From assembly GCF_014633365.1 (NCBI RefSeq), contig NC_068348.1, forward strand, positions 62,001-126,000: a stretch of DNA of 64,000 bases. The letters run 5' to 3'. The translations under genes were made by a program, and so were the position numbers. The DNA comes from Diospyros lotus (Eukaryota; Streptophyta; Magnoliopsida; Ericales; Ebenaceae). Under the pieces are notes generated by a model that did no database searches, was not told the origin of the DNA, and was given only the letters and a program-made list of their open reading frames with translations. Shown here one piece after another: positions 43,840 to 57,514 of the stretch. The first letter of the stretch is position 1. Each line of letters begins with the position of its first letter.

Positions 43840-45261
43840 TGATAAGTGTCTTTTATACACTTATTTTGGTTTATAAACTTAGCATTTATACATTCAATAA
43901 GCATGATTTCTACTTGATTTGGTTCTATATATGCTTATGTAGATGTGGAGCATGTGCTAAAGCGAATATGGAGCAAAAAGAATGATTTTGGCATATGATG
44001 GGAGTGAAATGAAGCTTGGAGGCATGGTCGGGTACCAAATTAAAAGAAAGCAAAAGAGTATCGAGCAAAAAGTGGAAGATGATGAAGAAAGAAGCAAAAA
44101 GAAGAAGGCTAGCGAGCTTATAGTGGTATGCATACCGCTGTAAGACCGTTGTAAGATTTAGTTGCTGGAGCTCACGGTCCTACAGCGGAATGCATATCGC
44201 TATAGGACCGCTTTAGGATTTGCTTTCTAGAGCTCACGGGTCTGCAGCAACAAGCATACCGCGGTCAAAGCTTCGTTTTAAGCCCGTTTTAAGCCCGTTT
44301 CAATCCAAATAAAAGAGAGATGGACTCCTTCAAGGTGTAGGACTTTTTGATAACCCAAAGAGAACTATATAAAGGCTCATTTAAGAAAGATGAAGGACTT
44401 TTTGGAAGGAAGGAGAAGACGACAAGTCGAGGCAAAAAGAGGAGATTTTCTTGAAAATCTTCAGTTTTTGGTTTTATTTTTCTGTTCTTTCTTCTTTACA
44501 ACATTATGAACTCCGTTTTTATTACTCTTTCGTTGTTTGAAACTATGTTAGGCTAAGTACTTTATGACTAGGGTGATTGATGAAACCTAGTTCAATGTTG
44601 GTTTAATTAAAAGTAGTTGGGTTTTATTTTATTCTTGTCTTTTGAGTTGATCGTTTGTTATGCACTAATTTCGTTTTAATGCTTGGCCGCCCTTAGAACG
44701 TGTTTGTGATTTATATTGCTTTTGAGAGATTCAATATAAATTAGCATTTGATAATAAACGACATAAGGTTCGATAATAGGTAGAGATGTCGTTATGCCTT
44801 GTGAAATCTTATTTTGATGATCATTGTGGATAAATGCATGTTTGTATATTTGCAGGTTAATTAGAGATAATTAATCTCATATGTGAGCATAGATTCGATT
44901 GACCATCGAGAGAGGTTTTTGAGTAACTTAGGATCATTGATTTTCATCTCAAAGCAAGAATTATGAAACCCGATCACTGAAAGATTTAACCTTTTATAGA
45001 ACTATGGTGGATTCATGAACCCTAGTGCATTAGATTTCTATCTTTAAAACCTAAAGAGTTATTTTGTGTTTTACTTTTGGTGAGTTAGTTTTAACTTATA
45101 TAAAACTTCCATTGAGTATTATTTAGATTGTGTGTGGCTTATAAAAGTTAATAGTGGTTAAAATAGGAATTAAAAGCTAATCCTCGTGGGAACGATACTT
45201 GATTCATCATTATATTACTTGTTGCGATTCCGTTCACTTGCGGGAAAGAAAAAGGCGAACA
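43840..45261 (+). repeat. Athila-2 3' LTR
   Basis: TGATAAGTGTC to GGCGAACA, followed by the GCTTT duplication. Part of the third palindrome (ACCGCGGT block) is deleted near 44265. TATA box at 44366-44375. Confidence 0.93.
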
Positions 45262-46180
45262 GCTTTCAAGAAAATTTTCTCCATGAAGAATTTGGGAGAA
45301 GTAGCCTATATTCTGGGAATAAAGATCTATAGAGATAGATCTAGGAGGTTGCTAACACTCTCCCAAAGTGCGTACATTGACAAGGCACTAAAGAGGTTTA
45401 GCATGGAAGATTCTAGGAGGGAAATCTTCCCATGTCACATGGAATACATCTCTCCAAGATTATGTGTCCAAAAGACACAAGATGAGAGAGATAGGATGAG
45501 TCAAGCACCATATGCCTTGGCTATTGGCTCGATCATGTATACCATGTTATGTACGAGGCCTGATATCGCATATGCTTTGAGCATATGTAGTAGATATCAA
45601 GCTAATCCAGGTGAGAAACACTGGATTGTAATGAAGAACATCCTTAAGTACTTGAGAAGACTAAAGAGATGTTCTTGATATATGGAGAATGAGAGCTTAT
45701 CGTGAAGGGGTTCATGGATGCCAGTTTCCAATTTGACCATGATGATTTTAAATCACGTACAGTAGAGATTCATATTCTGCCTAAATGGCGGGGCCATGAG
45801 TTGGAAGAGTTCCAACAAGAGATAGTGGCAGATTCAACAACTGAAGTCGAATACATAACAGCCTTCGAAGCAGCTAAGAAGGTTGTATAGATCCATAAGT
45901 TCATTGATGAACTTAAAGTGGTGTCCAGCATTGTTGATCCAATAACAGTTATTGGGAAAACAATGGAGACATCGCGTAAGCGAAGGAACACGGTCTTATC
46001 AAGGACCAAATTTGTATTGTGGCATCACCATTTGATAATGGAGATTATCAGCCGAGGTGACATATATAGAGAAAGTATCGACGGATGACAACGTCGTAGA
46101 TCCCTTGACTAAAGCTCTGTCCCAGGAGAAACATGAAAGTCATATTCGATCATCAGGTATAACTGCTGGTGACATAGTTT
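45262..46180 (+). pseudogene. Copia(+) RT 3' part and RNase H
   Basis: Resumes the frame interrupted at 37413: FSMKNLGEVAYILGIKIY, LSQSAYIDKALKRFSM, GSIMYTMLCTRPDIAYALS and KNILKYLRR are standard copia RT-thumb and connection motifs. RNase H follows: FMDASFQFDHDDFKSRT and ADSTTEVEYITAFEAAK (catalytic Asp and Glu), with the middle shortened and frames broken. The end is VSTDDNVVDPLTKALSQEKHESHIRSSGI. No 3' LTR follows; the sequence changes to another LTR family at about 46190. Confidence 0.88.
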
Positions 46181-46189
46181 ACCCAAAAC

Positions 46190-47328
46190 TTGATTTATTG
46201 TGCCGGTTGCGCGTGAAGTGTGGCGTGTGTAGCTCACGCACCACATTCTTCTCCGTTTTCCAACCGCTAGCGATGGCTCTGATGGCTAATTTGAGGACCC
46301 CTTGTAGCCCTTGCTTAGTCGATCCTAGGGGTACCAGTTTCAGGCCGAAACACCACCAGAAAGGGCCCCAAACTGCCGGTTGCAGGCGCGGTGAGGCGAA
46401 CTGCTTCGGGTTTTTCGGCGAGCTTCGAACCAGCTTCAAATGCAATGAAAACTCCTCTAAAAACTCCAAATATCTTCCTCTTGATGCAAGGATCAAAAGC
46501 CCTCTATCCACTCTCATCGATTCACACCAAAACATGAGAAATTTGTATGTTAATTTTTGGCCAAACCCTAGGCTATCTATAAGCGTTTTCCGACCAAATC
46601 CCAACCAATCAGCGGCCAAGGCTTGGCCTCCAAGCTTCCCACCATCGTATACTACCTCCCCCAGGTCTCCCTCGACCATTCCATCACCGAAAATGGCCCC
46701 CACGCATGATGGAATGCGATGATTGTTTTCTTCCCTTGCATTCACATTGCAAAATTTTCATTTATTTCACTTTAGCCCCTAACTAATTTCCAACATCAGT
46801 TTGCCCCTTTCCTTGAGGCCTCTGATCTTTCTAATAATACCACTAAGACCCAAAAGTCTTGTACTCCTCATTTCATCCTCGAGATTCCCAAAAAAATTAT
46901 CATTTAGACCTCCCTCGAGCAAAATTAGAAAATTATACTTAGGCCCGGTTGATCGTTTTGACCTTAAATCTCTTTGTTTCAGCCCAAAATCGCTCAAGGG
47001 TTGTTCTACACATAAAATATTGGTCCTCAGCATGCTCCGTTGACTTTTCAGGTGTTCCCTACGTCGATTCAATTTTCTCAGCCCGGTCGACAGTTGTACC
47101 AAAAACTATTCCCGATCCAATTTCTTTCATCACCTAAAATCATAACTCATAATACTCGTTAGTACTATTACATTTTTCTTAACTATCTAGGGCCCGAGGT
47201 ACTCCCTCTGGTCATTTCGGTCACTTAAGACTATGATAGTGTACTCTACAGCCTCTTTCTTTTGAAAATTCCAGTTATACCTTTTATCAAATACCATTTA
47301 TATCCTCAAGAATTTCTTGGGTATTACA
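46190..47328 (-). repeat. Gypsy-type LTR fragment, minus strand
   Basis: On the minus strand it starts TGTAATACCCAAG at 47328 and is related (roughly 70 percent by eye) to the first 1.1 kb of the solo LTR 49715-52400 and to 62850-63909. The other end is cut near 46190. The ORFs at 46057-46745 on both strands are chimeric or composition artefacts. Confidence 0.7.
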
Positions 47329-47720
47329 ATGAAGCTTAAGTACCTGTACCTAGAGGCAGCGTCTACAAGGCGATCGATGTTAGGCCATGGGTATGAATCC
47401 TTCGGGCATGCTTTATTTAGGCCGGTGAAGTCGACTCCATTTCCCCGAGAACTTTTTCACCATGACCAGGTTGGTGAGCCATGTTGTGTATGGGACCTCC
47501 CTGATGAATCCAGCCTTCATGAGTTTGGTCATTTCCTTGACGGCCACGCGTCTTCTTTCTTCTCCAAGTCTTCTTTTTCTCTAAGTGACCAGCCTGGCCT
47601 CTGGATCCAGTGCCAGTTTGTGGCAGATGACAAATGGAGCTTTCCCTGGCATGTTAGTGGGAGTCGAGGCGAAGAGGTCGGCGTTCTATCGGAGTAGGCT
47701 GATGAGCCACTCCTTTAGTT
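47329..47720 (-). pseudogene. Tat(-) reverse transcriptase, N-terminal part
   Basis: Minus-strand translation gives MTKLMKAGFIREVPYTTW, TNLVMVKKFSGKW, then LNKACPKDSYPWPNID and RLVDAASRYRYLSF, the Tat-lineage (Ogre/Retand type) RT signature. The conserved block that should follow is cut off exactly where the LTR fragment ends (47328/47329). Upstream lies APFVICHKLALDPEAR, the usual spacer between protease and RT. Confidence 0.85.
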
Positions 47721-47899
47721 CATTTGGAAAAATAGAACTTATACAGATAACTTGTTCTAGGCGGGGACCATGTGTAAATGGTGCCGCAGATGCTGGCTCT
47801 TGATGTCTGTTGCCTGGCTACTGCCCGGGGCATTAGTCTTCTTTCCATCCTTGGCAAGCTCGGGACTTCGGGTTCTGAGGCTGTTGTGGTAACATTGTC

Positions 47900-48656
47900 A
47901 GGCTTTCTTTTAGTCAGAGTAGATGACCCTGACCTCGGTGTTAGATATCAGGAACTTCATGGATATGTGGGAGATGGATACTACTGCGCCCAAAGCGTTG
48001 AGAGATAGTCGGCCTAAGAGCGCGTTGTACGGTGCCCAACAATCCACCACTAAGTACCGGATAATGATGATCTTAACCAACGGGGTTGTCCAAATGAGGT
48101 TGGTAGATCTATGTAATCCCTAACCTCTACTTGCTCTCCTGAGAAGTCGATCAAGCTTTCATTGAAGGGTCTCAACATTCGTTCGGGAATGCCCATTCTT
48201 TTCAAGGTGGACTGGTATAACAGGTCGATTAAACTGCCCTGGTCCACCAAAACCTTTTTTACTAAAAAATTCATGATGACAACTAAGACTACCACGGGGT
48301 CGTCGGGGTGAGGATTTATTCCTTCGAGATCTTCATCTGTGAAGTAGATCGCGGGGTGTCAGGCCATTCTTCCTGCTTTCTTCTTGGTGTCGTTTATTGT
48401 CATGATTGCGTAAGGGTACTGACTTCATGCCAAGCTCGGCATTCCATCAGTAAAACCTCCCGTGATGGTGTCAACAACTTTGGTTATCTGACTGACCGGG
48501 GGTGGGCCAACGTAGGAAAAGATGCGGGTGTTTAGGCAGTGGTGGTCGTCGTTTAACCTTTGGGCATAGGTATCTCCGGCTTTTGTCATGGCGTAACCGC
48601 TAGGAGAGTGGTTTGAAAGGCTTTCTATGAGCTTATGGGGTAGGTAAGTTTTACCA
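47900..48656 (-). pseudogene. Tat(-) protease and residual gag
   Basis: Protease: KKVLVDQGSLIDLLYQSTLKRM (DQGS at the active site), FSGEQVEVRDYIDLP and, in another frame, YNALLGRLSLNALGA. The gag end reads VVDTITGGFTDGMPSLA and NPHPDDPVVVLVVI. Only about 0.35 kb lies between this and the primer site, so most of gag was deleted. Confidence 0.8.
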
Positions 48657-48675
48657 AGCCCCACGGTGGGTGCCA
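48657..48675 (-). other. Primer-binding site, Tat(-)
   Basis: Minus strand TGGCACCCACCGTGGGGCT, a one-base variant of the TGGCGCCCACCGTGGGG site common in plant Tat elements. It fixes the element's direction and the LTR border. Confidence 0.7.
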
Positions 48676-49290
48676 AATGTTCCTTCTTGACCAAATATGA
48701 GGACGATCGGAGGCGGCGCGCGGGCTCCGACGATGGATCCGTCTAGGGGCCGGCTGGCACCTGCAAGCACTCTAACGGTTGAGTGAGTAAGAGAGTAAGA
48801 TAAGGCAATGTATTAGTAGGTCAGAGGTGAGAACATCCCTTGGCTCTGAAGAGATTTGGTTGATATAGGAGAAGGAGATGTCCTCCTGCATGAATGGGAC
48901 ATGTGCTTGCAGGTGATGGGACTAGCTATCCGGCGCTGGTAGAGGTTCCCAGGTGGTAGCATGGTGGCGACGGGACCCTTATTAATGTGGATGGGATCCG
49001 CCATTAATGAGGATGAGATTTGAGACGGCTACGTGAATATCTAGTGGGTTTGCGATAATGTTGTGGCAGGCTGGCGCTAGGCCAAAGCGGGGTCTAAAAG
49101 GGAGATCAGATTGGGCCAAGGTTGGACCTGAGGGAAAGGGCCGAGATTGGGCCTGAGGAAAGGGGCCGAGATTGAGCCTGAAGGAAGAGGCCGAGATTAG
49201 GCCTGAGGAAAGGGCCGAGATTAGGCCTGGACGATCCAGTTATATATTTCCTAGTCTTTGGACTAGAGAACCTACTTGGTTTAAGTAGGG
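48676..49290 (-). repeat. Tat(-) 5' LTR
   Basis: The LTR lies beyond the primer site on the minus strand. The outer end is approximate. Near its outer end is a minisatellite (49131-49229). No gene. Confidence 0.55.
49131..49229. repeat. Minisatellite, four units of 24-25 bases
   Basis: Units of the form AGGAAAGGGCCGAGATT followed by RGGCCTG-like ends; the four differ by one to four bases. Not a CRISPR: there are no spacers. Confidence 0.85.
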
Positions 49291-49530
49291 GGTGTTAGTT
49301 GATTGAGTTTAAAATTCTTAGTGAGGACCTAAGGTAGTGGACTAGACTTGGACAAACCGAACCACTATAAATTTTTGTGTTCTTGTGTGCTTGTTTTATT
49401 TTATTTCCTTTTAGCACTTATTCATCCCTTACTTGCTTCTTATAACATTCTATTACATTGTTTAGAGTATTGAAAGTAAATTATTTTTTTTTAAAATCAC
49501 TAACTCACCCCCTCTTGGTATATACCTTTG
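49291..49530 (+). repeat. SIRE-like copia LTR 3' fragment
   Basis: Shares AAGGTAGTGGACTAG, AACCACTAT and an end CTAACTCACCCCCTCTT with the solo LTR at 61567-62607 (near 62470-62590). Truncated on the left. Confidence 0.55.
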
Positions 49531-49714
49531 TATTTAATTTCTATCACCATATAGTATCTCTAATATCCTAATCCACCAATCATAGATATCCATGTCATCT
49601 CAACTTTAATGACTAGTTTCACATCCGTAACTAATATTGAATTATTAACCTGTGAGATATAACCTATATGATTCAATGCTAATAGTCTCATTCAGTGAAC
49701 TCATTCTTATAACG
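49531..49714. other. Unassigned flank of the solo LTR
   Basis: Continues at 52401-52640 once the solo LTR is removed. AT-rich, possibly an old copia LTR; no domain or gene seen. Confidence 0.3.
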
Positions 49715-52400
49715 TGTAACGCCCCGTTTTCCCACAACGTGCATTACCTCGAGATTTCGGAAATATTTTTTTTTTTTTCAACATCAAACACACAACATAA
49801 GTCTCTCGATACATATACCTTCATCATAATCATTTCCCGTCAATCCCGATCGTACCTTCTTAGCATATCAAAATTTAATAATAAATAAACTAAGACAGGT
49901 ATTAACAATCACATCAGCGGAAGCAAGATCGAAACCTCAATGATATATAACCGACAATTCTTTTACAATAACCAAATCGATGTTTCACATAAAAATATTA
50001 AAATATTACATAACCTTTGAACATCGTGATCATAGACAAAACCTACGAAAACTAAACATAGCAGCTACATCTCGATGACATTCTTTCCCTTGACGCCACT
50101 GCTTTCACCTGGAACGTTTGAATATTCCAGGGACATAGTCCAAATTAGATGCTGAATCATCTAAGTGAGAGTTCAAAAATGTTTTCATGCAGATATGAAA
50201 AATCATATACAAAATCGATAAATCTCGTCATGCACCAGCCTAAGAGAATCCCACATAGCACTTAACCCTAACCGGGGAAAATGCAATCTCTCTAAAGGCG
50301 ACACGACCACTTCGGCCCATTGGCAAAACAATCCTGCTTAAGAGGGACAACCTCGACATATGAACCCGGGAATCACCCCATTGTCATTGTTAGGCTTTAC
50401 GCTCCTACTCAAAAGCATTCCAAAACCCAACGCAACCCTAGCCCCAAGAGTGTCACATCAGCACTATCCTCGGAATCGACGTCACCTCGGCATTAATGCT
50501 ATTGCTCAAAGGAACCTGGGGTGGTGTCCACTCGCAGCCCCGCCACTTGAGCCAACAACCGGGGTGGTGTCCACTCTCAGCCCTGCTACTTGGGTCCCGT
50601 AGGGTGAAGTCCGTCTCAACCCCGTCCCAAGTGGGTCACCTAGCATTAATCCTAGGTACGCATCCCGAGTGCTGTCACTCTGGGCTACGTCACAGGTTAC
50701 CAACCCACGTCCCGCATGGACGACACAAAACAAGCCAATGCCGAAAAATCATAACATGCATAAAATCAATATCTCAATGTATGCAATTTACCGTACAAAA
50801 TTCAATGCATGTGTAAATAATTGTTTGGACAACCATAATAAACTAAGCCATAGGGATGAACATTCACAGTAAACCATTCACATGTCACTCAAGGTCATTT
50901 TGGGTAGAACCACTCACAAGTCAAAACAAAGTTGGGGGCGAACACTCACCTTGACATATTCGGACTGCCTCGATCCTCGTGCACAACCTCGTTATGCGTG
51001 CCGAAACGCAGACACTTGAATTTATAGTCAACCTCGAACCACAACACTTCCTAAGTATCATAATTAATAAAGGTAACATTAAAATCCATTTTCCTCAATT
51101 ATTTCACTATTTTCTCTATTTTCTCTTATTTTTTACCTCGATAATTCCAAAATAATTATTTTCTCAACTATTTTTCCAAATATTTCAACACCATAATTCT
51201 TAAAATAATTAATTAAAAATACTAGAGTTGAAATTACCAGAATACCCTTGCTCACGCGCCCTCACGCGCTTGGCGAGTGGCTGGACAATTTGGGCTGGCG
51301 CGTGGCAGTCACGCGCCATCGTCTTCAACCTCAAGCCGGTCGCGGCAGTTGCTCCGATGGCCATGAAACCAGTACCCTCCGAAAGCCCTTGCAAATTCGA
51401 TCACAACCCCACCAAAATCAGGCCGAAAGGCCACCGAAAAATGGCCCAAATGGCCAGTTGCAGGCGGCAGAAGGCGGTCGGCCTCAAACCCTCGGCCAAG
51501 CTCGAATAGCCACCAAACCCGCTCCAAAATGCCTCAAAATGATCCCAAAATGATCCTTGACTCCTAGAGATCAAAGCCCTCTATCCAAGCTTCGAAAATC
51601 ATTCAAAATCGAGATCGATTTGTGCTTCATTCTTGGCCAAAAACCCTCGGTATTTATAGCCAAATCCGACCCCCACGTGGCCAATTTCCGGCCAACGCTT
51701 CTTCCCCACGCCTCCTAAGCTACCCTAGACCACTCCCTGACGATCCTAGGCTGCCAAATGGCCGGATTTTATGGCCAAAATCTCGGCCAGATCGGCCATG
51801 CTTGTACAACTTTCTGAAAATTGCATTTTGGCCCCTTGGGATTTCTCTTTTGCATTTTGGCCCTTATCCTCAAGCCCCTGATCTTTCTAACACCCTCACT
51901 AAGACCCTCAAGATTAGTACTCCTCATTTCTCCCTTGAAACTTTCGAACAATTACCATTTTGACCTCCCTCGGGTATTTTTGGAAAATTACACTTAGGCC
52001 CGATTGATTTATTTGACCTTAAATCTACTCAATTCAACCTGAAACCACTTAAGGGTTGTTCTATACATCGAATACTAGTCCTTGAAACTATCCGTTGACT
52101 TTTTGGACATCGTTTACAACAATTCGGTAATACGACCTAATTGGCAACTGTATTTTCGCTGTACCGAAAGCTGTTCCCGGTCTCATTTCTTTTATCACTA
52201 AAAATCATAATTTAAATCACTTGTCGTTACTACACCATTTTCCTTGGCTATCTAGGGTCCGGGGTACTCCCTCTGACTAATTCGGTCATCCAAAGCTGTG
52301 TTAGTGTACCCTATAGTTTTATTTTTTTCAAAATTCCAATTATGCCCTTTATCAAATATCAAATATCATTTTTATCCTCAAATTATTCTCGGGTGTTACA
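49715..52400 (-). mobile_element. Gypsy-type solo LTR, 2.7 kb
   Basis: Minus strand TGTAACACCCGAG to GGGGCGTTACA, flanked by TAACG at 49710-49714 and 52401-52405. A TATA-like GGCTATAAATACC is at about 51650. No internal sequence, so it formed by recombination between the LTRs of a full element. Related to the fragments at 46190-47328 and 62850-63909 but not to the LTR at 13183. ORFs within it are not genes. Confidence 0.9.
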
Positions 52401-53050
52401 TAACGAACACTCACTCATATTCTTTCTATCTCATACAGAATGATATGCGACTTACCAACCTTATTTTTCAGTATTTCATACTGAACAAAGAGAAAGATGA
52501 TGTTCTAACCTTTACAAGTTGCTACTATCTAGGTTAGGAACTTTATGGGTGGGAACATGTTTATAGCATAACGAACCGTAAATTATCCGTTACTCATCTT
52601 CTTAACGCTTAAGAAAGATATCCACTCATTATTATATTAATGGATATATGTTTAATTTAAATAAAAACATAAATTTATTATTTAAATAATATTTAAAAAA
52701 TTATAAGATCGAGTCTTTTGTATTATTAGAATTGATATTAACTGCTCATATCCAACAACTATAAGTTAGAATATAGAAGGAAAAAATTGTCTTATTGTGC
52801 AAGGCGGGTGAACCAGAATACAGCAAAGACAAACAGAGATGATGGCCCATGAAAATGAAATATGTGACGGTCCTAGAATACTAATTCCTGCCACTTACTA
52901 ATTTAAGACCGCCAAACATATATATAAAACCAAACCATAGAATATAGAAGATCACAATTCTTTCCCTAAATTAATTTGGCAGCTAGCCATGGTGCGTAGG
53001 CAGTATAGCTAGCTGAATGCTCGGTCTTCTTGAAAGAGAGTGATCATTTG
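52401..53050. other. Flank and 3' region of the anthocyanidin synthase gene
   Basis: Up to about 52640 this is the same old repeat as 49531-49714. Beyond it is single-copy-looking DNA that should include the 3' UTR of the gene at 53051. No polyadenylation site could be fixed. Confidence 0.4.
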
Positions 53051-55056
<2,006 letters not shown>

Positions 55057-55075
55057 CTAGCTAGCAAGCTTGCTC

Positions 55076-55082
55076 TTATAAA
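55076..55082 (-). promoter_or_regulatory. Putative TATA box of anthocyanidin synthase
   Basis: Minus strand TTTATAA, about 104 bases before the start codon, a reasonable distance for a plant gene with a short leader. Confidence 0.5.
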
Positions 55083-55156
55083 CTAAATAAATGGAAGGGG
55101 GAGCGAGGGGAAGTAGTGAGGAAGAGGATGGATGAATTAGATTGGGCAGAAGAGCT

Positions 55157-55227
55157 ACCAACCACACACAGAGAGAGAGAGGGGGGGGGGGGGGGGGGGG
55201 GGGGGAGAGAAGAGCTACCAACCACAA

Positions 55228-55262
<35 letters not shown>
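55157..55262 (-). promoter_or_regulatory. ANS upstream: duplicated ACCAACC, 25-G tract and (GA)n
   Basis: AGAAGAGCTACCAACCAC occurs twice (from 55150 and 55210), each with an ACCAACC motif (55157-55163, 55217-55223) of the AC-II type bound by plant MYB factors, and each followed by a GA run. Between them is an uninterrupted run of 25 G (55181-55205). Roughly 190-290 bases upstream of the start codon. The motif-to-factor link is from general knowledge, not shown here. Confidence 0.6.
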
Positions 55263-55264
<2 letters not shown>

Positions 55265-55325
55265 CCTTACTGTATTCCAGTTTCTAAAGATGAGAGGGGT
55301 TCTGGTACGATCAGGTTCAGCTGTC

Positions 55326-55331
55326 CACGTG
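55326..55331. promoter_or_regulatory. G-box CACGTG upstream of ANS
   Basis: CACGTG about 355 bases before the start codon. bHLH proteins of the MYB-bHLH-WD40 complex that controls anthocyanin genes bind such sites. Confidence 0.5.
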
Positions 55332-55879
55332 AACAGCTAGCTATCTTGTCAATGGCACCATCCCAGAGTAATGGCAATGGACCGGAAGGTAGGAGGTGGG
55401 TTTGACCGGAAGTTTCAAGCACGAGTTCCCTAACTGCCCCAATTCCTTCTAGAAAACTGCCACCTAAGGAAAACGATATTTCTGTTCTTGGCAAAGTGGT
55501 GTAATTAATGACATAAAACCAACTTCTGCACCAAATTTTGATCTGAAAAGCGTGCATGGGCTTGACTCCTCCATCATTTTCTGTTAGAAATTAGCAACCT
55601 AGCTGCTTATCAAATAATTAGCTAGATATAATAATTTTTTAAAACCTTTATATATAGGGATAGAATAGCCCTCCAAATCATATGTAACACTGATGTTTTG
55701 CAATTACAAATCACAATATACAGTAATAATTAAGTTTCATTTTTTGCTTTGTTGTTGCTTTTCAAGAAGTAAATGTAAAGAACCTATCTCATTAATTTCA
55801 CTTCTATATATGTTCTGCCCCACGGATTAAAAGCGCTTTTATTTTTTTTTCTTTCTATCTGGCACACCAAAGAAACTAA
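55332..55879. other. Upstream intergenic DNA
   Basis: No gene or clear repeat seen. The ORF at 55267-55557 has no recognisable features and is not supported. Confidence 0.4.
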
Positions 55880-56805
55880 GGTCGTGTTTGATAGCCAACT
55901 TTTTCAAGGAGAAGGCAATTTTTTTACCTAATTTCCAACTTGTGTATTGTTTAATAGCTATTTTTTTTCAAAAAACTTATTTTCCCACTAATGGTCACGT
56001 GAAGTGATTTTCTTTCAAATCATGGAAATCAAATTCTTTGGGAAGAACGAGATGAAATTTTCTTGGCAATTGAAAGCAGAAACTTACCGAGCAAATGGAG
56101 AGAGCTAGAGACAGCAAGTGAGAGAACGAGGGGAGAGCCAGCGGCTGGCGAGGGCCAGCGACAATCGAGGACGAGGGGCCAAGAGGGCAATTGACGAGAG
56201 CGAGGCCAAGGCCAAGTCTATGCCGGCGAGCGACGGAGCCAGATAAAGGGAGAAGGGCAGTGAGTCAAGCGAGCGAGTAGTGAGCGAGGTAAGTGAGTAG
56301 CGACCGAGGAGGGCGAGTGAGTCAACAGCGATCTGAGTCATCCGACGAAGGCAAGGAGGCCGGAGAGGGAAAAGGGCAGGGGGTGGGTGGCGGAAGCGAG
56401 CGAAGCAAGAGAGGGAGAAGGGCAGGGGATGGGCGACGACTAGGGGTGAGAGAGAAGGGCAAGTAGGTAGGGGAGGGTTTGCAAAATATTTATATTTTGT
56501 ATTTTTAATAATTAATAAATATAAATGTATAAAAAGGAAAAATAAAAAATTAAGTATAAATTATTTCTTTGAAAAATAAAAAAATTTAATTTTGTAGTTT
56601 TATTTCTTTGAGAAAATAATTTAATTAATTTAAAATACATTATTATTTTAATTTTTTTTACAAAATTTAATATTTTTCAATACATTTTTACCATTGAATT
56701 CCATGAAAAATGTGTCATTTTTCATGAAAAGTAATGCTTATCAAACACGAAATACTAGGAAAATGACCAAATTTTATAAAAAATATTATCAATCAAACAC
56801 TAAAG
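55880..56805. mobile_element. Possible non-autonomous DNA transposon
   Basis: GTCGTGTTTGATAGCCAACTTT on the left is matched in inverted form at 56725-56752 (minus strand ATTTCGTGTTTGATAAGC) and again at 56790-56805. The middle (56090-56470) is a purine-rich GAGCGAG block with duplicated GAAGGGCAGGGG phrases. No transposase. Target duplication not clear, so the ends are tentative; a hAT-type derivative is one possibility. Confidence 0.4.
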
Positions 56806-57514
56806 ATGGAAAATAATATTATTTTTTAGGTAGAAAATTATACCAATCAAATAGTTTAAACTTTCAATTTTTAAGAATTCATATTTTTCTTGTAATTCAA
56901 TTTCTTAGAAATCATTTTCTTTTCACTCAAATTTCACTCTTGCAATTAAAGGCACAATAAGGAAAAAAAAAAAAAAAGTTAGATATCCTAAAACACGGGA
57001 TCTTCTGGATCACTCTCAAAATAATAAAAACAAGAACGTGAAATTCGTGGGAGAATTCCCCATATGTGTACTGGGCATATATTTTTCCTCCACTCTCCTA
57101 CTAGGGAGATGGTCAGGATCTAGAAGCGTGGAAGGGCAAATACAAACATGTATAGTTTCATGCAGATATATATGAATTGACTTCGCAATATGCATGAGGC
57201 TTTGAAAAATACATATATACTATTTAATAATAAAAAAATAAAAAATAAAATGATTAAATTATTTCTAGCACTTTTTGAAGAGACCATTTTTTAAATTGCA
57301 CTTAAATCATTTATATGTGTGTATGAAAGTTATATGCAATAGATTAAAATATACCAGCTACCAGCCGTGCGCGCATGTGATGTTTAGCTAACCCCAGCCC
57401 CCAACCCAAAAATCTCACATGTTTAACTAATTTATGTTCAACGCCCATGCCTACGTTCCAAACATTGCACTGACGGTGGAATTTCAAGAAAAGGATTGAT
57501 AAGATTAATACTGA
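56806..57514. other. AT-rich intergenic stretch
   Basis: Long A and T runs, no gene and no repeat that I can identify. Confidence 0.4.

Larger units (their letters stand above)
37414..45261 (+). mobile_element. Athila-2, internally deleted Athila element
   Basis: Flanked by GCTTT at 37409-37413 and 45262-45266. Both LTRs, primer site, polypurine tract, integrase and extra ORF are present. A deletion with filler DNA at 39274-39306 removes the part equal to 2196-5483 of Athila-1 (most of gag, protease, RT, RNase H). It is about 7.8 kb with no nested insertion. It could move only with help from another copy. Confidence 0.94.

Noticed and set aside
45199..45678. ORF starting in the Athila-2 3' LTR
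   Set aside because: Only the part from 45262 is coding (copia RT); the start lies in the LTR of the inserted element.
46057..46722. 221-residue plus-strand ORF
   Set aside because: It joins the end of copia RNase H to an unrelated antisense LTR; the chimera is accidental.
49131..49229. CRISPR-like array
   Set aside because: Units are directly adjacent with no spacers, in a plant LTR.
55116..55405. Overlapping ORFs with Gly and Arg-Glu runs upstream of ANS
   Set aside because: They translate the G tract and GA microsatellite.
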